Positions 17,590 to 28,372 of a stretch of DNA of 34,825 nt are shown here, piece by piece. The stretch is from an uncultured Paraglaciecola sp. (GTDB taxonomy: Bacteria > Pseudomonadota > Gammaproteobacteria > Enterobacterales > Alteromonadaceae): assembly GCF_913058035.1 (NCBI RefSeq), contig NZ_CAJXPA010000025.1, positions 1-34,825 on the forward strand, written 5' to 3'. The notes under the pieces were generated by a model. That model was not told where the DNA came from. It was given only the letters and a program-made list of their open reading frames with translations, and made no database searches. Both the position numbers and the translations under genes were made by a program. How positions within the stretch are numbered: the first letter of the stretch is position 1; each line of letters opens with the position of its first letter.

Positions 17590-18944
17590 TATTCTCTCTT
17601 GTTGTATAAGTTTGTATGGCCTTCCAAGAAATACCCAAGTTGCATGCGTATTTTAAACTTTTCGATTTGAATATCGATCAAATCTATTTGCGCATTTAGT
17701 TGAGCGATTCGTGCGCGCATCACCTCAGAAAAATTCCCATCATCAGAGGTATAAGCTGACAAAGACGCATCAGCTTGCTCTTGAACTTGTGGCAATATAG
17801 CGCTCAAAAACCCTTCTTCACGCTGCACAAAACGAACTTCTTGCTGATAGAGACTCAACATTTGGGCTAACATTCTTTGTTGTAATAGACGTTTGTCAGT
17901 TTCTATCACTTCGGCTGTTAGGCGAGAGGCCGCCACTTCACTGTCTTGTTTAGCATAACCAAATATAGGAACATCTACTGTAATACCAATAGAAAAGAAG
18001 TTAGCACGGCTCTGGCCAAGCTGGCTTTCATCGCGATAGGCATAACTAGCATTTACACCCCATTGAGGTTTATACCTTTGTTTGGCTAGGCGGACCGCAG
18101 TGTTTCCTGCTTTAGCTGATTGTTCGATAGCAAGTAAGGCTGGGTGCTGAGTTAATAATTGCAACAATCCCGTGGTATCTTCTTTTTGTAAAAGTACCTT
18201 AATATCGTCTGTCAGTTTTTTGGGGGGGAAAGGTAGTGGAGTTGAAGTATTTTCTGCAAACGTTTTGAATACTGCCCGCTGAGCGGATGGGGAAAGCCAT
18301 TCTGACAAGTTTGTAAGAGCGATATCTCGCTGACTACTCACGGCAGTTAACCTATCATCTAGTCTGGCTAGCTCAAGTTGTGCACTTATCACATCTTGTT
18401 GACGAGTATTTCCTTGGGCAGATGAATAACTTGCTTTTACTATATCGACTAATTGTTCAAAAAGCACTCGGTCACGTCCAATTAAACGAATAGTTTGATC
18501 GGCTTTAATGGTATCTAACCAAAGTTGTGATACCGCTACCTGTATTTTTGCTTTGCGATCCTCTCGCTGATATGGATGTTGATCTGCTTGAAAACTTAGC
18601 TGTTTTTGCTTGATAGCTAAACTATCTCCTCGTGGAAAGGTTTGAGCTAACCCTACTTTAATTTGTGTCATAGGCTCCTGGTCAAATGCAAAACCATCTG
18701 AAGGTAAATTTAACAGTCCCATCGAAAGTGTTGGATCTGGCAAATTATTTGCTCCTTTACTCGCTACTCTTAGCGCCCTTTCTTGAAGCTGATTGCCTAT
18801 TAACCATGGGTCATGTTGGATCGCTATTTTAACTGCGTCATGCATACTTATACTTGCATACACACTAAAGGATAAGGTACTAATCAACATGACGAACAAG
18901 CGTAACGATAATTGCGAAAAATAGAATATGTGAATATATTGCAT
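17586..18944 (-). CDS. cusC: CusC-like TolC-family outer-membrane protein
   Basis: Outer-membrane channel of the tripartite metal efflux system, TolC family. The 452-aa protein has a hydrophobic N-terminal segment (residues about 9-30, ending VYAS, a plausible signal-peptidase site), then two long helical repeats typical of the family, with DAVKIAIQHDPWL near the start of repeat one and LLTQHPALLAIEQSAKAGNTAVRLAKQRYKPQWGV (two motifs: LLTQHPALLA and RYKPQWGVNASY) near the start of repeat two. It lacks an obvious lipobox, unlike E. coli CusC. Its stop overlaps the cusB start (4 bp), implying translational coupling. The start has a weak ribosome site, and an ATG 18 codons later would still leave a signal peptide. 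Confidence 0.88.
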   Translation of the reverse strand: MQYIHIFYFSQLSLRLFVMLISTLSFSVYASISMHDAVKIAIQHDPWLIGNQLQERALRVASKGANNLPDPTLSMGLLNLPSDGFAFDQEPMTQIKVGLAQTFPRGDSLAIKQKQLSFQADQHPYQREDRKAKIQVAVSQLWLDTIKADQTIRLIGRDRVLFEQLVDIVKASYSSAQGNTRQQDVISAQLELARLDDRLTAVSSQRDIALTNLSEWLSPSAQRAVFKTFAENTSTPLPFPPKKLTDDIKVLLQKEDTTGLLQLLTQHPALLAIEQSAKAGNTAVRLAKQRYKPQWGVNASYAYRDESQLGQSRANFFSIGITVDVPIFGYAKQDSEVAASRLTAEVIETDKRLLQQRMLAQMLSLYQQEVRFVQREEGFLSAILPQVQEQADASLSAYTSDDGNFSEVMRARIAQLNAQIDLIDIQIEKFKIRMQLGYFLEGHTNLYNKREY

Positions 18945-19070
18945 GGGTAATCCATGGTGCCTAGTTTTGAAAAACTCAAAAATACTAGGGTATTAATATC
19001 AAAATAAAGTCGGCAAAACTGCCAGCTAACAAAAGAATACTCGCCATTTCAAACACGGATCTATCCCGTG

Positions 19071-19463
19071 TTAACTAAAAATGGGAGGTTTAAGCAATGA
19101 CGGCAGAAATGCGTCTTGTAGTATAAACAGGTAATAAACTGAGGGGTCTGAAGCCGTGTTTAAAGCAGCAGTGGAAGCGGCATGGGTGAGTGTGACGGAA
19201 GCGCAAGTTCCTGAGAGACAGCTACAGTCTTGGTCGCAGCACTCCATAGATATTTGTTTTTGCTGCGTATCATGTTCTTTATGATCAGGCATGTCTTGCA
19301 TGGGCTGGTTGTGCTGCATGGTGACCGAACTATTGGAGGTGGTGTGACCATTGTGCTGACTACTAGCAGGGCCATTCGACTCACAAGGTACAGATGAGTA
19401 GGCATATGACTGGCTGATTAACAGCGCCATTATCAAAACCCATGTCATAACCTTATTTGTCAT
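19071..19463 (-). CDS. Small exported Cys/His/Met-rich protein, copper operon leader gene
   Basis: A 130-aa protein at the head of the efflux operon. A signal peptide (residues 1-22, ending SYA) is followed by a His/Met/Gln-rich part (HNGH, MQHNQPMQDMPDHKEHD) and a Cys cluster, MECCDQDCSCLSGTC, near residues 73-87. The composition fits soft-metal binding in the periplasm. Similar proteins often precede copper efflux genes and are sometimes called CopL-like; I do not claim a firm family. The ATG follows GGGGTGAA by 11 nt. A small hairpin (AACACGG/CCGTGTT, 19052-19072) includes the stop codon, and 126 bp separate it from cusC. Confidence 0.75.
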   Translation of the reverse strand: MTNKVMTWVLIMALLISQSYAYSSVPCESNGPASSQHNGHTTSNSSVTMQHNQPMQDMPDHKEHDTQQKQISMECCDQDCSCLSGTCASVTLTHAASTAALNTASDPSVYYLFILQDAFLPSLLKPPIFS

Positions 19464-19496
19464 CTGTCGAATTCACCCCGTTCACCAAGAAATTTA

Positions 19497-19524
19497 AGAA
19501 TACCATAATGTAACAAACTGTCTA
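19497..19524 (-). promoter_or_regulatory. Candidate promoter of the copper efflux operon
   Basis: On the minus strand TAGACA (19524-19519), 16-bp spacer, TATTCT (19502-19497), 33 bp upstream of the first ATG. No CueR-type dyad or CusR box is evident, and no regulator gene is adjacent. Confidence 0.45.
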
Positions 19525-19530
19525 TTCTTA

Positions 19531-19560
19531 GCTACTATTTGCTACTATTTGCTACTCTTT
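19531..19560. repeat. Three 10-bp direct repeats upstream of the copper operon promoter
   Basis: GCTACTATTT at 19531-19540 and 19541-19550, then GCTACTCTTT at 19551-19560. The 10-bp period places each copy on the same DNA face, directly upstream of the candidate -35. Could be an activator site, a bent UP-like element or replication slippage. Confidence 0.7.
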
Positions 19561-19685
19561 ACTTAATTTGGCCTCATCCACTTCAATAATGTTATCTGCA
19601 ATATACATGTTTTCACAATATTTAGATGAATAACATTGTTGTTGGCTATTTAACACATTTTTGCAAACTAGAACTGGTTCCTTAT

Positions 19686-19940
19686 TTACTTATTGAGGGT
19701 CAGGTCTTCCTTTTCTTCGGGTAGTTTAGCCATTAGAGTTCTTACAAATTTAACATCTTGTTCGAGTCCTTTTTTGGTGAAAAATGGTTTAATTTCACTT
19801 CTACTTCTATGCCCAGTGCGCCTTTCAATATTATCATCCGATGCGCTCTGGATAGCTATATCAGCAAATATTCCAATAACCGTACAACTGTTTGCGACTA
19901 GAACAAAACTAAATAACACCACTACTTTTAAGAATTTCAT
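19686..19940 (-). CDS. Small putative lipoprotein, function unknown
   Basis: An 84-aa protein with a hydrophobic N-terminus and a lipobox-like VANSC at about residues 15-19, so probably a lipoprotein, though the -3 residue (Ala) is less usual than Leu. The mature part is short, charged and helical (NIERRTGHRSRSEIKPFF, GLEQDVKFVRTLMAKL). I chose the ATG at 19938-19940 because TAGGAATAAAT precedes it; an ATG 27 bp upstream has no ribosome site. It lies 74 bp downstream of the M16 protease gene on the same strand, so the two may share a transcript. I do not recognise the family. Confidence 0.65.
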   Translation of the reverse strand: MKFLKVVVLFSFVLVANSCTVIGIFADIAIQSASDDNIERRTGHRSRSEIKPFFTKKGLEQDVKFVRTLMAKLPEEKEDLTLNK

Positions 19941-20014
19941 ATTTATTCCTAATCTCAAAGTATTCAATATATCTAAAAAATAATTAAGTTAAGAACAGAT
20001 TAAAAAACAAAAGC

Positions 20015-22912
20015 TCACTGACCAAGCTGCTGATGGAAGCTGTCGATATCGGTAATCTTAATTGTTCCTTTAGGTTCAATAAAAGCTTTATCAGCAAATT
20101 TAGTACCACGCATTTGAATAAGTACTTGACCAAATTCCTTACCGTCTTCGATACGATTATAAAGATTTATTACATCATCCAAAGTCACTTTTTCAATTGC
20201 CGTGATGAGTCGTTCTCGACTATCAAATTGCCATTGCTGGTCACGCCAATCACCAGTAAATTTACCCATCTCTTCGGACAAATTTTTCGCTGGTAGAGTT
20301 AACGTTATCAATACACTATTTTTAGTGGTCGCGAACTCTTGAGCGGACACGTCAGCTAATTGCTGGGTAAAGCCTTCTCTGAATATTGCTATTCTCTCGT
20401 CTACTTCAATTAATCCTTTGACAGGGGATTGAATATAGTAACCCATCAATATTTGTTCTTTAAATGTTTGACCAAAAAAACCCACCGCATAACCTAGCTG
20501 CTCTTCAGTTCGGATTTGTTTGAACAGGGCAGGTCGGATAATCTGTGACAATACTCTTGCAGATGCTAGGTCTAGATCATTTCGTGGCGCCAGGTAGGCA
20601 TCAATTAAACCGATATCTGTCATGTCCACATCTTCTTCCCAACTATAAATTGTCCCCAACTCAGGTTGTAATAATGGTGATTGATAAACTTCAGATACTT
20701 GACGCTCCGTAGGTAGTTGATTAAAAACTAAATCAGACAGCTGGTTCACTTGTCGCTCAGAATAGTTACCAAAAGCAAATACCCTAAAGTTGGCTTGTTT
20801 TAGCAATTGGTCTCTAAAAGCTGTGATTTCAGACGGCAAAATATTGTCAACTTCTGCTAATAAGGCTTCGTCACTAAATTCATCTAAGTTCGCCACTTGA
20901 CTGAATTTAGGAAATAACTGGTTAAGTAAAATTTGTCGCTTACTGCTTTGAATATCTGATTTAAAACTAGCTTTTAGGTTACCTAATTCACTGTCACTAA
21001 TATCAAAATCTAATATTTTTTTGAACGCATTTGCCAACAAAATGCCTTGTTTATCTGTGAAACCGCTCGCTGTGAGGGACAAACCATTAGATAAGCTGGT
21101 ATTAAGTCCCATACCTGCAGCACCGGCCTCTGATTGAAGCTCGGTTAAGGTTTGGCGTAGACCTCGGTCTAATAGCTCTGCTAAAACATGATTTTTTGCA
21201 GTAGATTTAGTCAAACCACTATTTAAATCTAGCAAAATCCTGCCCTTTGGCTGCTTAAACAGCTCTGAATGACCAAGATGTACCATGTGCCCTTGTTTTG
21301 ACACCAGCTGCATAGGTTGCTCAGTATATTTAGCCTCAACTAAATCAAAGTTTTCTGGCATCAGGCTATTGGCTCTGGGCAAGGCTAAAGTAAACTGTTC
21401 AGAAAGCTGCTGCCACTTTTTCTCTAGCTTAGTATTAATATCGTGCACACTATATTTACCCGCAAAATATTGCATGCCAAGCTCACCCTGTTGGTCTTTA
21501 TCTATATAAAAAATACGAGCATTATCCAAAGTTAATTGGTCAAGAACTGCTTGGATGGCTTGTGGATTAAATCGCTGATATTCATAAGCACTACTGAGTA
21601 CATATTCTGCTGGGATGTGTTGTAAATCAGCAGCAATTTTCATTGCGTAATTATAGTCATTGGTCTTTTCTTTAAAACGAAAACTATTATTGAGTGACTG
21701 CCTTATCTCGTTGAAATATCGAGGGTTGACACCCTTGTCTCGCAATAACGTTAAATACTGAAGCACTGCACCCATGACTTTATCGCGATTTTGCACACCA
21801 GTTTCAGTTAAATCTATATATAAAGTGAAACTGCCTGCATTGCCATATTCATTCGCATCATAGTTTGAATAAACCGCATTACTCAATCCAGCATCTCGCA
21901 ATACCGATGCTAAAGTGCCAGGCATTTCATTAGCAAGTAAATAGTTAACATAACCATTGGGTTTAACCGCAAATTGTTTTGCATTATTTTCAATCACAAA
22001 ATTTATGCGTAATTGTTTCATTTCCGTTTGTGGAATGTAGTGGATCAATTTTTTTAAGTGTTCAGGTTTAGCTACTGCAACTGACATTTCCGGACGTGTG
22101 GTATTTTTATTTGGTATTTGACCAAAATGCTGTTTTGCCAGTTTTTTCATATCTGCAAGGGGCAAATTGCTGATCATCGCACCTTTCATTAAGTTAGCTG
22201 AATAATAAGTGTGGTACATGTTCACCAAAGCAGTATGTAACTTATTGTTTTGTTTATCAGATAATGAATCTAAGTTGCCCCAATTAAACTGCGATACAGG
22301 GTGTTCAAGGTTAAGTGTTAAACCATTAAGCTGTTCCAAGATGACCCAATCATTTGGGCTTTTCATTGTCCACTCAGAATGCACTGCATTTCGCTCTTTA
22401 TCAGCATAACTTTCATCTAATGTGGCTTCATAGAAAAATCCGCTAAAACGTGACAAAGCTTCGTCATAGGCATCGTTATTAACCGCTACCATATAATTAG
22501 TATGGTCTAACTGAGTGTAAGCATTTTGGCTGCCACCATTACGAGTAACAAATTCACCATAATTACCTACTTTAGGAAAACTTTTTGTGCCTAAAAATAA
22601 CATATGTTCTAAGTAATGAGCTAAGCCCCCAAACTCTGTTGGCTCTTGCAAAGACCCAACAGCGACGCTTAATGCAGCTGCTGACTTTTCAATACTTGGA
22701 TCAGATACCAGCATAATTTCTAACTGGTTATCAAGCAAAATGGACGTATATTCTCGTTTATCGATAGGACTTTTTACTATTTCGCTTTGCGGTTCGGGCT
22801 CGGTTGATATAACCACAGACTTGGATTTATTAGTTGAACCACAAGCATTTAACAATATGCTAGCGCCAATCAAAAGGACGAAATATTTGTTACGTCCGGT
22901 CAATGCGGTCAT
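20015..22912 (-). CDS. ptrA: Pitrilysin/insulinase-like M16 zinc protease, lipoprotein
   Basis: Large M16A-type metallopeptidase that degrades peptides inside a closed chamber. The start at 22912 (after AGGAAA) gives 965 aa, close to E. coli protease III (962); a longer start adds 13 residues before the signal peptide. The signal peptide ends in the lipobox LLNAC, so the protein is probably anchored in a membrane facing the periplasm, unlike soluble E. coli PtrA. The inverted zinc motif HYLEH is near residue 96, with the third ligand Glu in ERNAVHSEW (about 174). The C-terminal half keeps the RTEEQLGYAVGF substrate-binding motif of insulysins. The gene symbol is by similarity; substrate unknown. 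Confidence 0.88.
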   Translation of the reverse strand: MTALTGRNKYFVLLIGASILLNACGSTNKSKSVVISTEPEPQSEIVKSPIDKREYTSILLDNQLEIMLVSDPSIEKSAAALSVAVGSLQEPTEFGGLAHYLEHMLFLGTKSFPKVGNYGEFVTRNGGSQNAYTQLDHTNYMVAVNNDAYDEALSRFSGFFYEATLDESYADKERNAVHSEWTMKSPNDWVILEQLNGLTLNLEHPVSQFNWGNLDSLSDKQNNKLHTALVNMYHTYYSANLMKGAMISNLPLADMKKLAKQHFGQIPNKNTTRPEMSVAVAKPEHLKKLIHYIPQTEMKQLRINFVIENNAKQFAVKPNGYVNYLLANEMPGTLASVLRDAGLSNAVYSNYDANEYGNAGSFTLYIDLTETGVQNRDKVMGAVLQYLTLLRDKGVNPRYFNEIRQSLNNSFRFKEKTNDYNYAMKIAADLQHIPAEYVLSSAYEYQRFNPQAIQAVLDQLTLDNARIFYIDKDQQGELGMQYFAGKYSVHDINTKLEKKWQQLSEQFTLALPRANSLMPENFDLVEAKYTEQPMQLVSKQGHMVHLGHSELFKQPKGRILLDLNSGLTKSTAKNHVLAELLDRGLRQTLTELQSEAGAAGMGLNTSLSNGLSLTASGFTDKQGILLANAFKKILDFDISDSELGNLKASFKSDIQSSKRQILLNQLFPKFSQVANLDEFSDEALLAEVDNILPSEITAFRDQLLKQANFRVFAFGNYSERQVNQLSDLVFNQLPTERQVSEVYQSPLLQPELGTIYSWEEDVDMTDIGLIDAYLAPRNDLDLASARVLSQIIRPALFKQIRTEEQLGYAVGFFGQTFKEQILMGYYIQSPVKGLIEVDERIAIFREGFTQQLADVSAQEFATTKNSVLITLTLPAKNLSEEMGKFTGDWRDQQWQFDSRERLITAIEKVTLDDVINLYNRIEDGKEFGQVLIQMRGTKFADKAFIEPKGTIKITDIDSFHQQLGQ

Positions 22913-23082
22913 AAAATTTCCTGATGTTATATTGTGAATATGATTAGCCACAAAATATACCCTATTTAGAGCAATGGGTGGGTGTACAAACTGTTAGAAA
23001 GTATGTTTCCGAATAAAAAAAATACTTAATCAAGGAAACTGGGTAGCTTGTGCAAAAAACAGAACACAGGGTATAAGGAGTT

Positions 23083-23137
23083 ATGTGCCAAGCACATAGT
23101 CTACACTCACAAAAACATTCTTTTCTGTGAGTGTAGA
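23083..23137. terminator. Twin hairpins downstream of secF
   Basis: TCTACACTCACA (23100-23111) pairs perfectly with TGTGAGTGTAGA (23126-23137), a 12-bp stem whose loop can also pair AAAA with TTTT. A second stem, ATGTGC/GCACAT (23083-23088, 23092-23097), abuts it. They lie 35 bp past the secF stop and upstream of the M16 gene. The lack of a T-run argues for a 3'-end stabiliser or a non-canonical terminator. Confidence 0.6.
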
Positions 23138-23171
23138 TCCAACTTAGTTTAAAATATTTGTTTCTAACGAC

Positions 23172-24113
23172 CTAAACCATAGGGTCTTGGTCAGCACCTT
23201 CTTTTTCTATTTCAGTAGGCATTAAGTCTTCTTTGCTGATGCCTAATGTAAGAGCGACCAAGCTGGCAACATATATCGAGGAATATGTACCGATTACTAC
23301 ACCAAATAATAAGGCGGTTGCAAAACCATGAATGGTCGCGCCACCAACAAAAAACAGAGCAAGTAATACTAAGATAGTCGTCAAAGACGTAATGATGGTT
23401 CGGTTCAAGGTTTGTGTAAGAGAAATATTGATAATTTCCTCTGACTCACCTTTTCTTATTTTGCGAAAGTTTTCTCTAATCCGATCACACACCACGATGG
23501 TATCGTTAAGTGAATAACCGATTACCGCAAGTACCGCAGCCAAAACAGTTAAATCAAACTCTAGACCAAGCACCGAAAATAGCCCCAAAGTAAGGATCAC
23601 ATCATGAGTTAACGCGGCTACTGAACCCAAAGCAAAACGCCATTCAAAACGTAACGCAACATATATAAGGATACAGATTAGAGCCACCAGCATAGCAAGC
23701 CCACCTTGTTCTGTTAGTTCTTCACCAACACTAGAACTTACGTAAGAACTGCCACGCATTTCTGCGCTACTGTCTGCCTCTTTTAACACTCTAATCGCTG
23801 CGTCACCTAACTCAGACGGTTTGACACCCTCACGCGAAGCTAAACGTATGAGTACATCTTGGCTACTGCCAAAGTTTTGTACTACTGCATCGTTGAAATC
23901 TGATGCTTCAAGTAGCTTACGTATTTGTACTAAATCTGCAGTTTGTTCATAACCGACTTCAATTTGAGTACCGCCAGTAAAGTCTAACCCCCAATTCAAT
24001 TGGTTAATGGCTAAAGAAGTTAGCGAACCAATAATCAAAAACATCGACAAGAATGCCGCTGGTTTTTTTAACGACATAAAGGCAATGGTGTTTTTCATAT
24101 TTAATATTTGCAT
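23172..24113 (-). CDS. secF: Protein translocase subunit SecF
   Basis: Inner-membrane partner of SecD; SecDF uses the proton gradient to help pull exported proteins through SecYEG from the periplasmic side. The 313-aa protein has the six-segment layout of the family: first membrane segment at about residues 17-35, the periplasmic P1-like part starting WGLDFTGGTQIEVGYE, then five segments with ALTHDVILTLGLFSVLG and the conserved AVLAVIGYSLNDTIVVCDRIREN. It starts 10 bp after secD. The C-terminal end is acidic. Identity is secure. Confidence 0.97.
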   Translation of the reverse strand: MQILNMKNTIAFMSLKKPAAFLSMFLIIGSLTSLAINQLNWGLDFTGGTQIEVGYEQTADLVQIRKLLEASDFNDAVVQNFGSSQDVLIRLASREGVKPSELGDAAIRVLKEADSSAEMRGSSYVSSSVGEELTEQGGLAMLVALICILIYVALRFEWRFALGSVAALTHDVILTLGLFSVLGLEFDLTVLAAVLAVIGYSLNDTIVVCDRIRENFRKIRKGESEEIINISLTQTLNRTIITSLTTILVLLALFFVGGATIHGFATALLFGVVIGTYSSIYVASLVALTLGISKEDLMPTEIEKEGADQDPMV

Positions 24114-24123
24114 GTTGGCACTC

Positions 24124-25968
24124 CTAAATTGACAACTTGGTCAGACGTTTACCGCCCCACCATGCATTAACGATTGCACGAGTCACAATGATTGCAGTAA
24201 ACATTGAAGTGATAATCCCTATCATCAAGGTAATAGAGAAACCTTTTATCGGACCAGTGCCTACAGCAAACAAAATCAGGCCCACAATAAAGGTGGTAAT
24301 GTTGGCATCTAATATGGTCGAAAACGCACTGTCATAGCCGTGATGAATAGCTTGTTGTGGACTTCGTCCATCTTTAATTTCTTCACGTATTCTTTCAAAT
24401 ATCAGTACGTTAGCATCGACTGCCATACCTACAGTCAAGACTATACCAGCCATACCAGGCAATGTAAGTGTGGCACCTGTAACCATCGACATAATGCCAA
24501 TAATCATGACTAGGTTAAGTGTTAAAGCAACATTGGCAACTAAGCCGAATTTTTTGTAATAGATCACCATAAAAATAAGTACTGCGATGAAGCCATAAAC
24601 AATCGCTTTTGTGCCTAAGTCAATGTTTTCTTGACCTAAACTTGGGCCAACCGTTCGCTCTTCAATAATTTGAATGGGTGCAATCAAAGCACCCGCTCTC
24701 AACAATAAAGCTAAATCATAAGCTTCTTGTGGAGAATCTAACCCAGTTGTTTCAAATGCATTACTAAATACACCATTGATGTTGGCAACACTAATAACAC
24801 GCCTCTTCTCTTCAAAAATCAGCTTGTCATTTTCGTCTCGTTCATCAGTGGCTTTAAATTCAATAAAGACCACCGCCATTGGTTTGCCCACTGCTCGCTT
24901 AGTAAAGTTGAGCATCTTGGCACCACCTTTGGAGTCAAGTGAGATAGAGACCTTAGGCATACCATATTGGTCTACACCACTGTTGGCATCGATGATTGAA
25001 CTACCCGCAACAATAACTTTTTTCTTAAGTAATTGTGGCCCACCTTTGTCATAGGGTAATAGTTCAGAGCCAGCAGGTACACGGCCATTAATAGCATCAC
25101 GTACGTCATTCTCAAGGTCGACTTCACGATATTCTAGTGTTGCAGTGGCATTGAGTATTTCTTTTGCTTTTGCGGTGTCTTGGATACCGGGAAGTTGAAC
25201 CACAATTCGATCTGGTCCTTGCTTTTGAACGGTAGGCTCAAGAACTCCCAATTGGTTTACACGGTTACGGATAATGGTGATGTTTTGTTTTACCGCATAA
25301 TCTCGAGTTTCAGCTAGTTTTTGGTCAGACATATTGGCAAAGATAATCAATCCACTTCTTTCAACAAAAACCAAATCACGATTACGATTTTTAAGGAAAA
25401 ACTCTGCTTCATCCAAGGTATCTTGATCACGGAAGTAAATTTCGACACCATCATCTAACTGTTTTACGGTGCGGTAACGAATACCCTCTTCACGTAAAGC
25501 GGTACGAAAATCGTCCACCATATCTTCTAGTGTTTTAGACAGAGCAGATTTCATATCTACCTCCATCAAAAAGTGCACACCACCACGCAAATCTAAGCCA
25601 AGCTTCATTGGTGTGCCACCTAAACTTTCTAACCAAGCGGGTGTATCTGGAGCTAAATTCATTGCCACAAAATAATCATCACCTAAAGCTTTTTCGATTT
25701 TTTCACGGGCGATTAACTGAGTATCCGAATCAATCAAACGAACAAGAATTTGTTCATTTTCTAGCACAATACTTTTACTAGAAATATTAGCAGCAGCCAG
25801 CTCAGCGGTCACCTTTTCAACTACAGCAGCATTAACAACGGCGTTTTTACCTGCGGAAATTTGTACTGCATGATCCTCGCCATACAAATTTGGAGAAGCA
25901 TATAAAGCACAGATGCCGACCACAAATATTACCAATATGTACTTCCATAGCGGAGTTTGATTTAACAC
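24124..25968 (-). CDS. secD: Protein translocase subunit SecD
   Basis: Large subunit of the SecDF export motor. I chose the GTG at 25966-25968 because AAGGAA lies 6 nt upstream and the protein then starts MLNQTPLWKY and has 615 aa, the length of E. coli SecD. The longer reading frame from 26022 would run through a terminator hairpin. First membrane segment about residues 9-27; LGLDLRGGVHFLMEVD begins the first periplasmic part; C-terminal membrane block with MAGIVLTVGMAVDANVLIFERIREE, where the Asp is the proton-path residue of the family. Follows yajC and precedes secF by 10 bp. Confidence 0.97.
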   Translation of the reverse strand: MLNQTPLWKYILVIFVVGICALYASPNLYGEDHAVQISAGKNAVVNAAVVEKVTAELAAANISSKSIVLENEQILVRLIDSDTQLIAREKIEKALGDDYFVAMNLAPDTPAWLESLGGTPMKLGLDLRGGVHFLMEVDMKSALSKTLEDMVDDFRTALREEGIRYRTVKQLDDGVEIYFRDQDTLDEAEFFLKNRNRDLVFVERSGLIIFANMSDQKLAETRDYAVKQNITIIRNRVNQLGVLEPTVQKQGPDRIVVQLPGIQDTAKAKEILNATATLEYREVDLENDVRDAINGRVPAGSELLPYDKGGPQLLKKKVIVAGSSIIDANSGVDQYGMPKVSISLDSKGGAKMLNFTKRAVGKPMAVVFIEFKATDERDENDKLIFEEKRRVISVANINGVFSNAFETTGLDSPQEAYDLALLLRAGALIAPIQIIEERTVGPSLGQENIDLGTKAIVYGFIAVLIFMVIYYKKFGLVANVALTLNLVMIIGIMSMVTGATLTLPGMAGIVLTVGMAVDANVLIFERIREEIKDGRSPQQAIHHGYDSAFSTILDANITTFIVGLILFAVGTGPIKGFSITLMIGIITSMFTAIIVTRAIVNAWWGGKRLTKLSI

Positions 25969-25993
25969 AAAAAATTCCTTACATTCTTCCAAT

Positions 25994-26018
25994 AAAAAGG
26001 GGCTTCTTAGCCCCTTAT
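25994..26018 (-). terminator. Intrinsic terminator between yajC and secD
   Basis: AAGGGGC (25997-26003), 6-nt loop, GCCCCTT (26010-26016); on the minus strand the hairpin runs into a T-run. It starts 13 bp after the yajC stop and ends 29 bp before the secD GTG, so it should reduce read-through from tgt-yajC into secDF. Confidence 0.85.
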
Positions 26019-26029
26019 TCACGCTATAT

Positions 26030-26365
26030 TTATATTGCTTTCATGGTACCTTTTGGCAATACCGCTGAAACTGCAGATTTTTGAATGACAATATTAGTAC
26101 TATCATTCAAAGCAATCTCGATAAAATCTTTCTCATCAGACACTTTTACAATTTTACCCAGCATTCCACCTTGAGTGAGCACCTCATCACCTTTGCCTAA
26201 GGAAGTGACTAGGTTTTTGTGCTCTTTAACACGCTTAGCTTGTGGACGATAAAGCATAAAATAAAAAATAAGACCAAACACGCCTAGCATGATCAACATT
26301 TCGAAACCGCCACCTGCTGAACCACCAGCATCTTGCGCATACGCATTGGATATAAATAAACTCAT
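26030..26365 (-). CDS. yajC: Preprotein translocase accessory subunit YajC
   Basis: Small single-span inner-membrane protein that associates with SecDF. The 111 aa hold one membrane segment (about residues 21-38, MLIMLGVFGLIFYFMLYRPQ), then the family signature RPQAKRVKEHKNLVTSLGKGDEVLTQGGMLGKI, given here as RPQAKRVKEH and LGKGDEVLTQGGM. An Ala/Gly-rich N-terminus (AYAQDAGGSAGGG) precedes the span, as in marine relatives. It lies 43 bp after tgt and before an intrinsic terminator and secD. Confidence 0.97.
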   Translation of the reverse strand: MSLFISNAYAQDAGGSAGGGFEMLIMLGVFGLIFYFMLYRPQAKRVKEHKNLVTSLGKGDEVLTQGGMLGKIVKVSDEKDFIEIALNDSTNIVIQKSAVSAVLPKGTMKAI

Positions 26366-26408
26366 AAATTCCCCTATTTTTTGTAAATTTTAATTATGTT
26401 AATACCCG

Positions 26409-28209
<1,801 letters not shown>

Positions 28210-28372
28210 ATGTTAAGCAAGGCATTGATTCTAGTTTTATTTGCTGCCACCACTAACTTTGTTTTGGCTATATCTGTCCTTAAAATTAATCTCATTAGGG
28301 ATATCGAGCCTGGGCCTTTTATTTTTACATTTAGCTTTGCCACCCTAATTATGCTGCCATTTTTGATTGTTA
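28210..28372 (+). other. Short hydrophobic reading frame, unassigned, probably a gene remnant
   Basis: An ATG at 28210 after AGGAG (very short spacing) opens a frame with two hydrophobic stretches (ALILVLFAATTNFVLAISVL and FIFTFSFATLIMLPFLIVN). The frame runs on to 28458, but from about 28373 another frame encodes the start of a chemoreceptor remnant, so the C-terminal end is likely meaningless. I do not recognise it. It may be a fragment of a membrane protein or chance. Confidence 0.3.

Noticed and set aside
19160-19405. Overlapping minus-strand frame inside the Cys/His-rich gene
   Set aside because: It has no signal peptide or ribosome site and is explained by the composition of the gene in the other frame, which has both.
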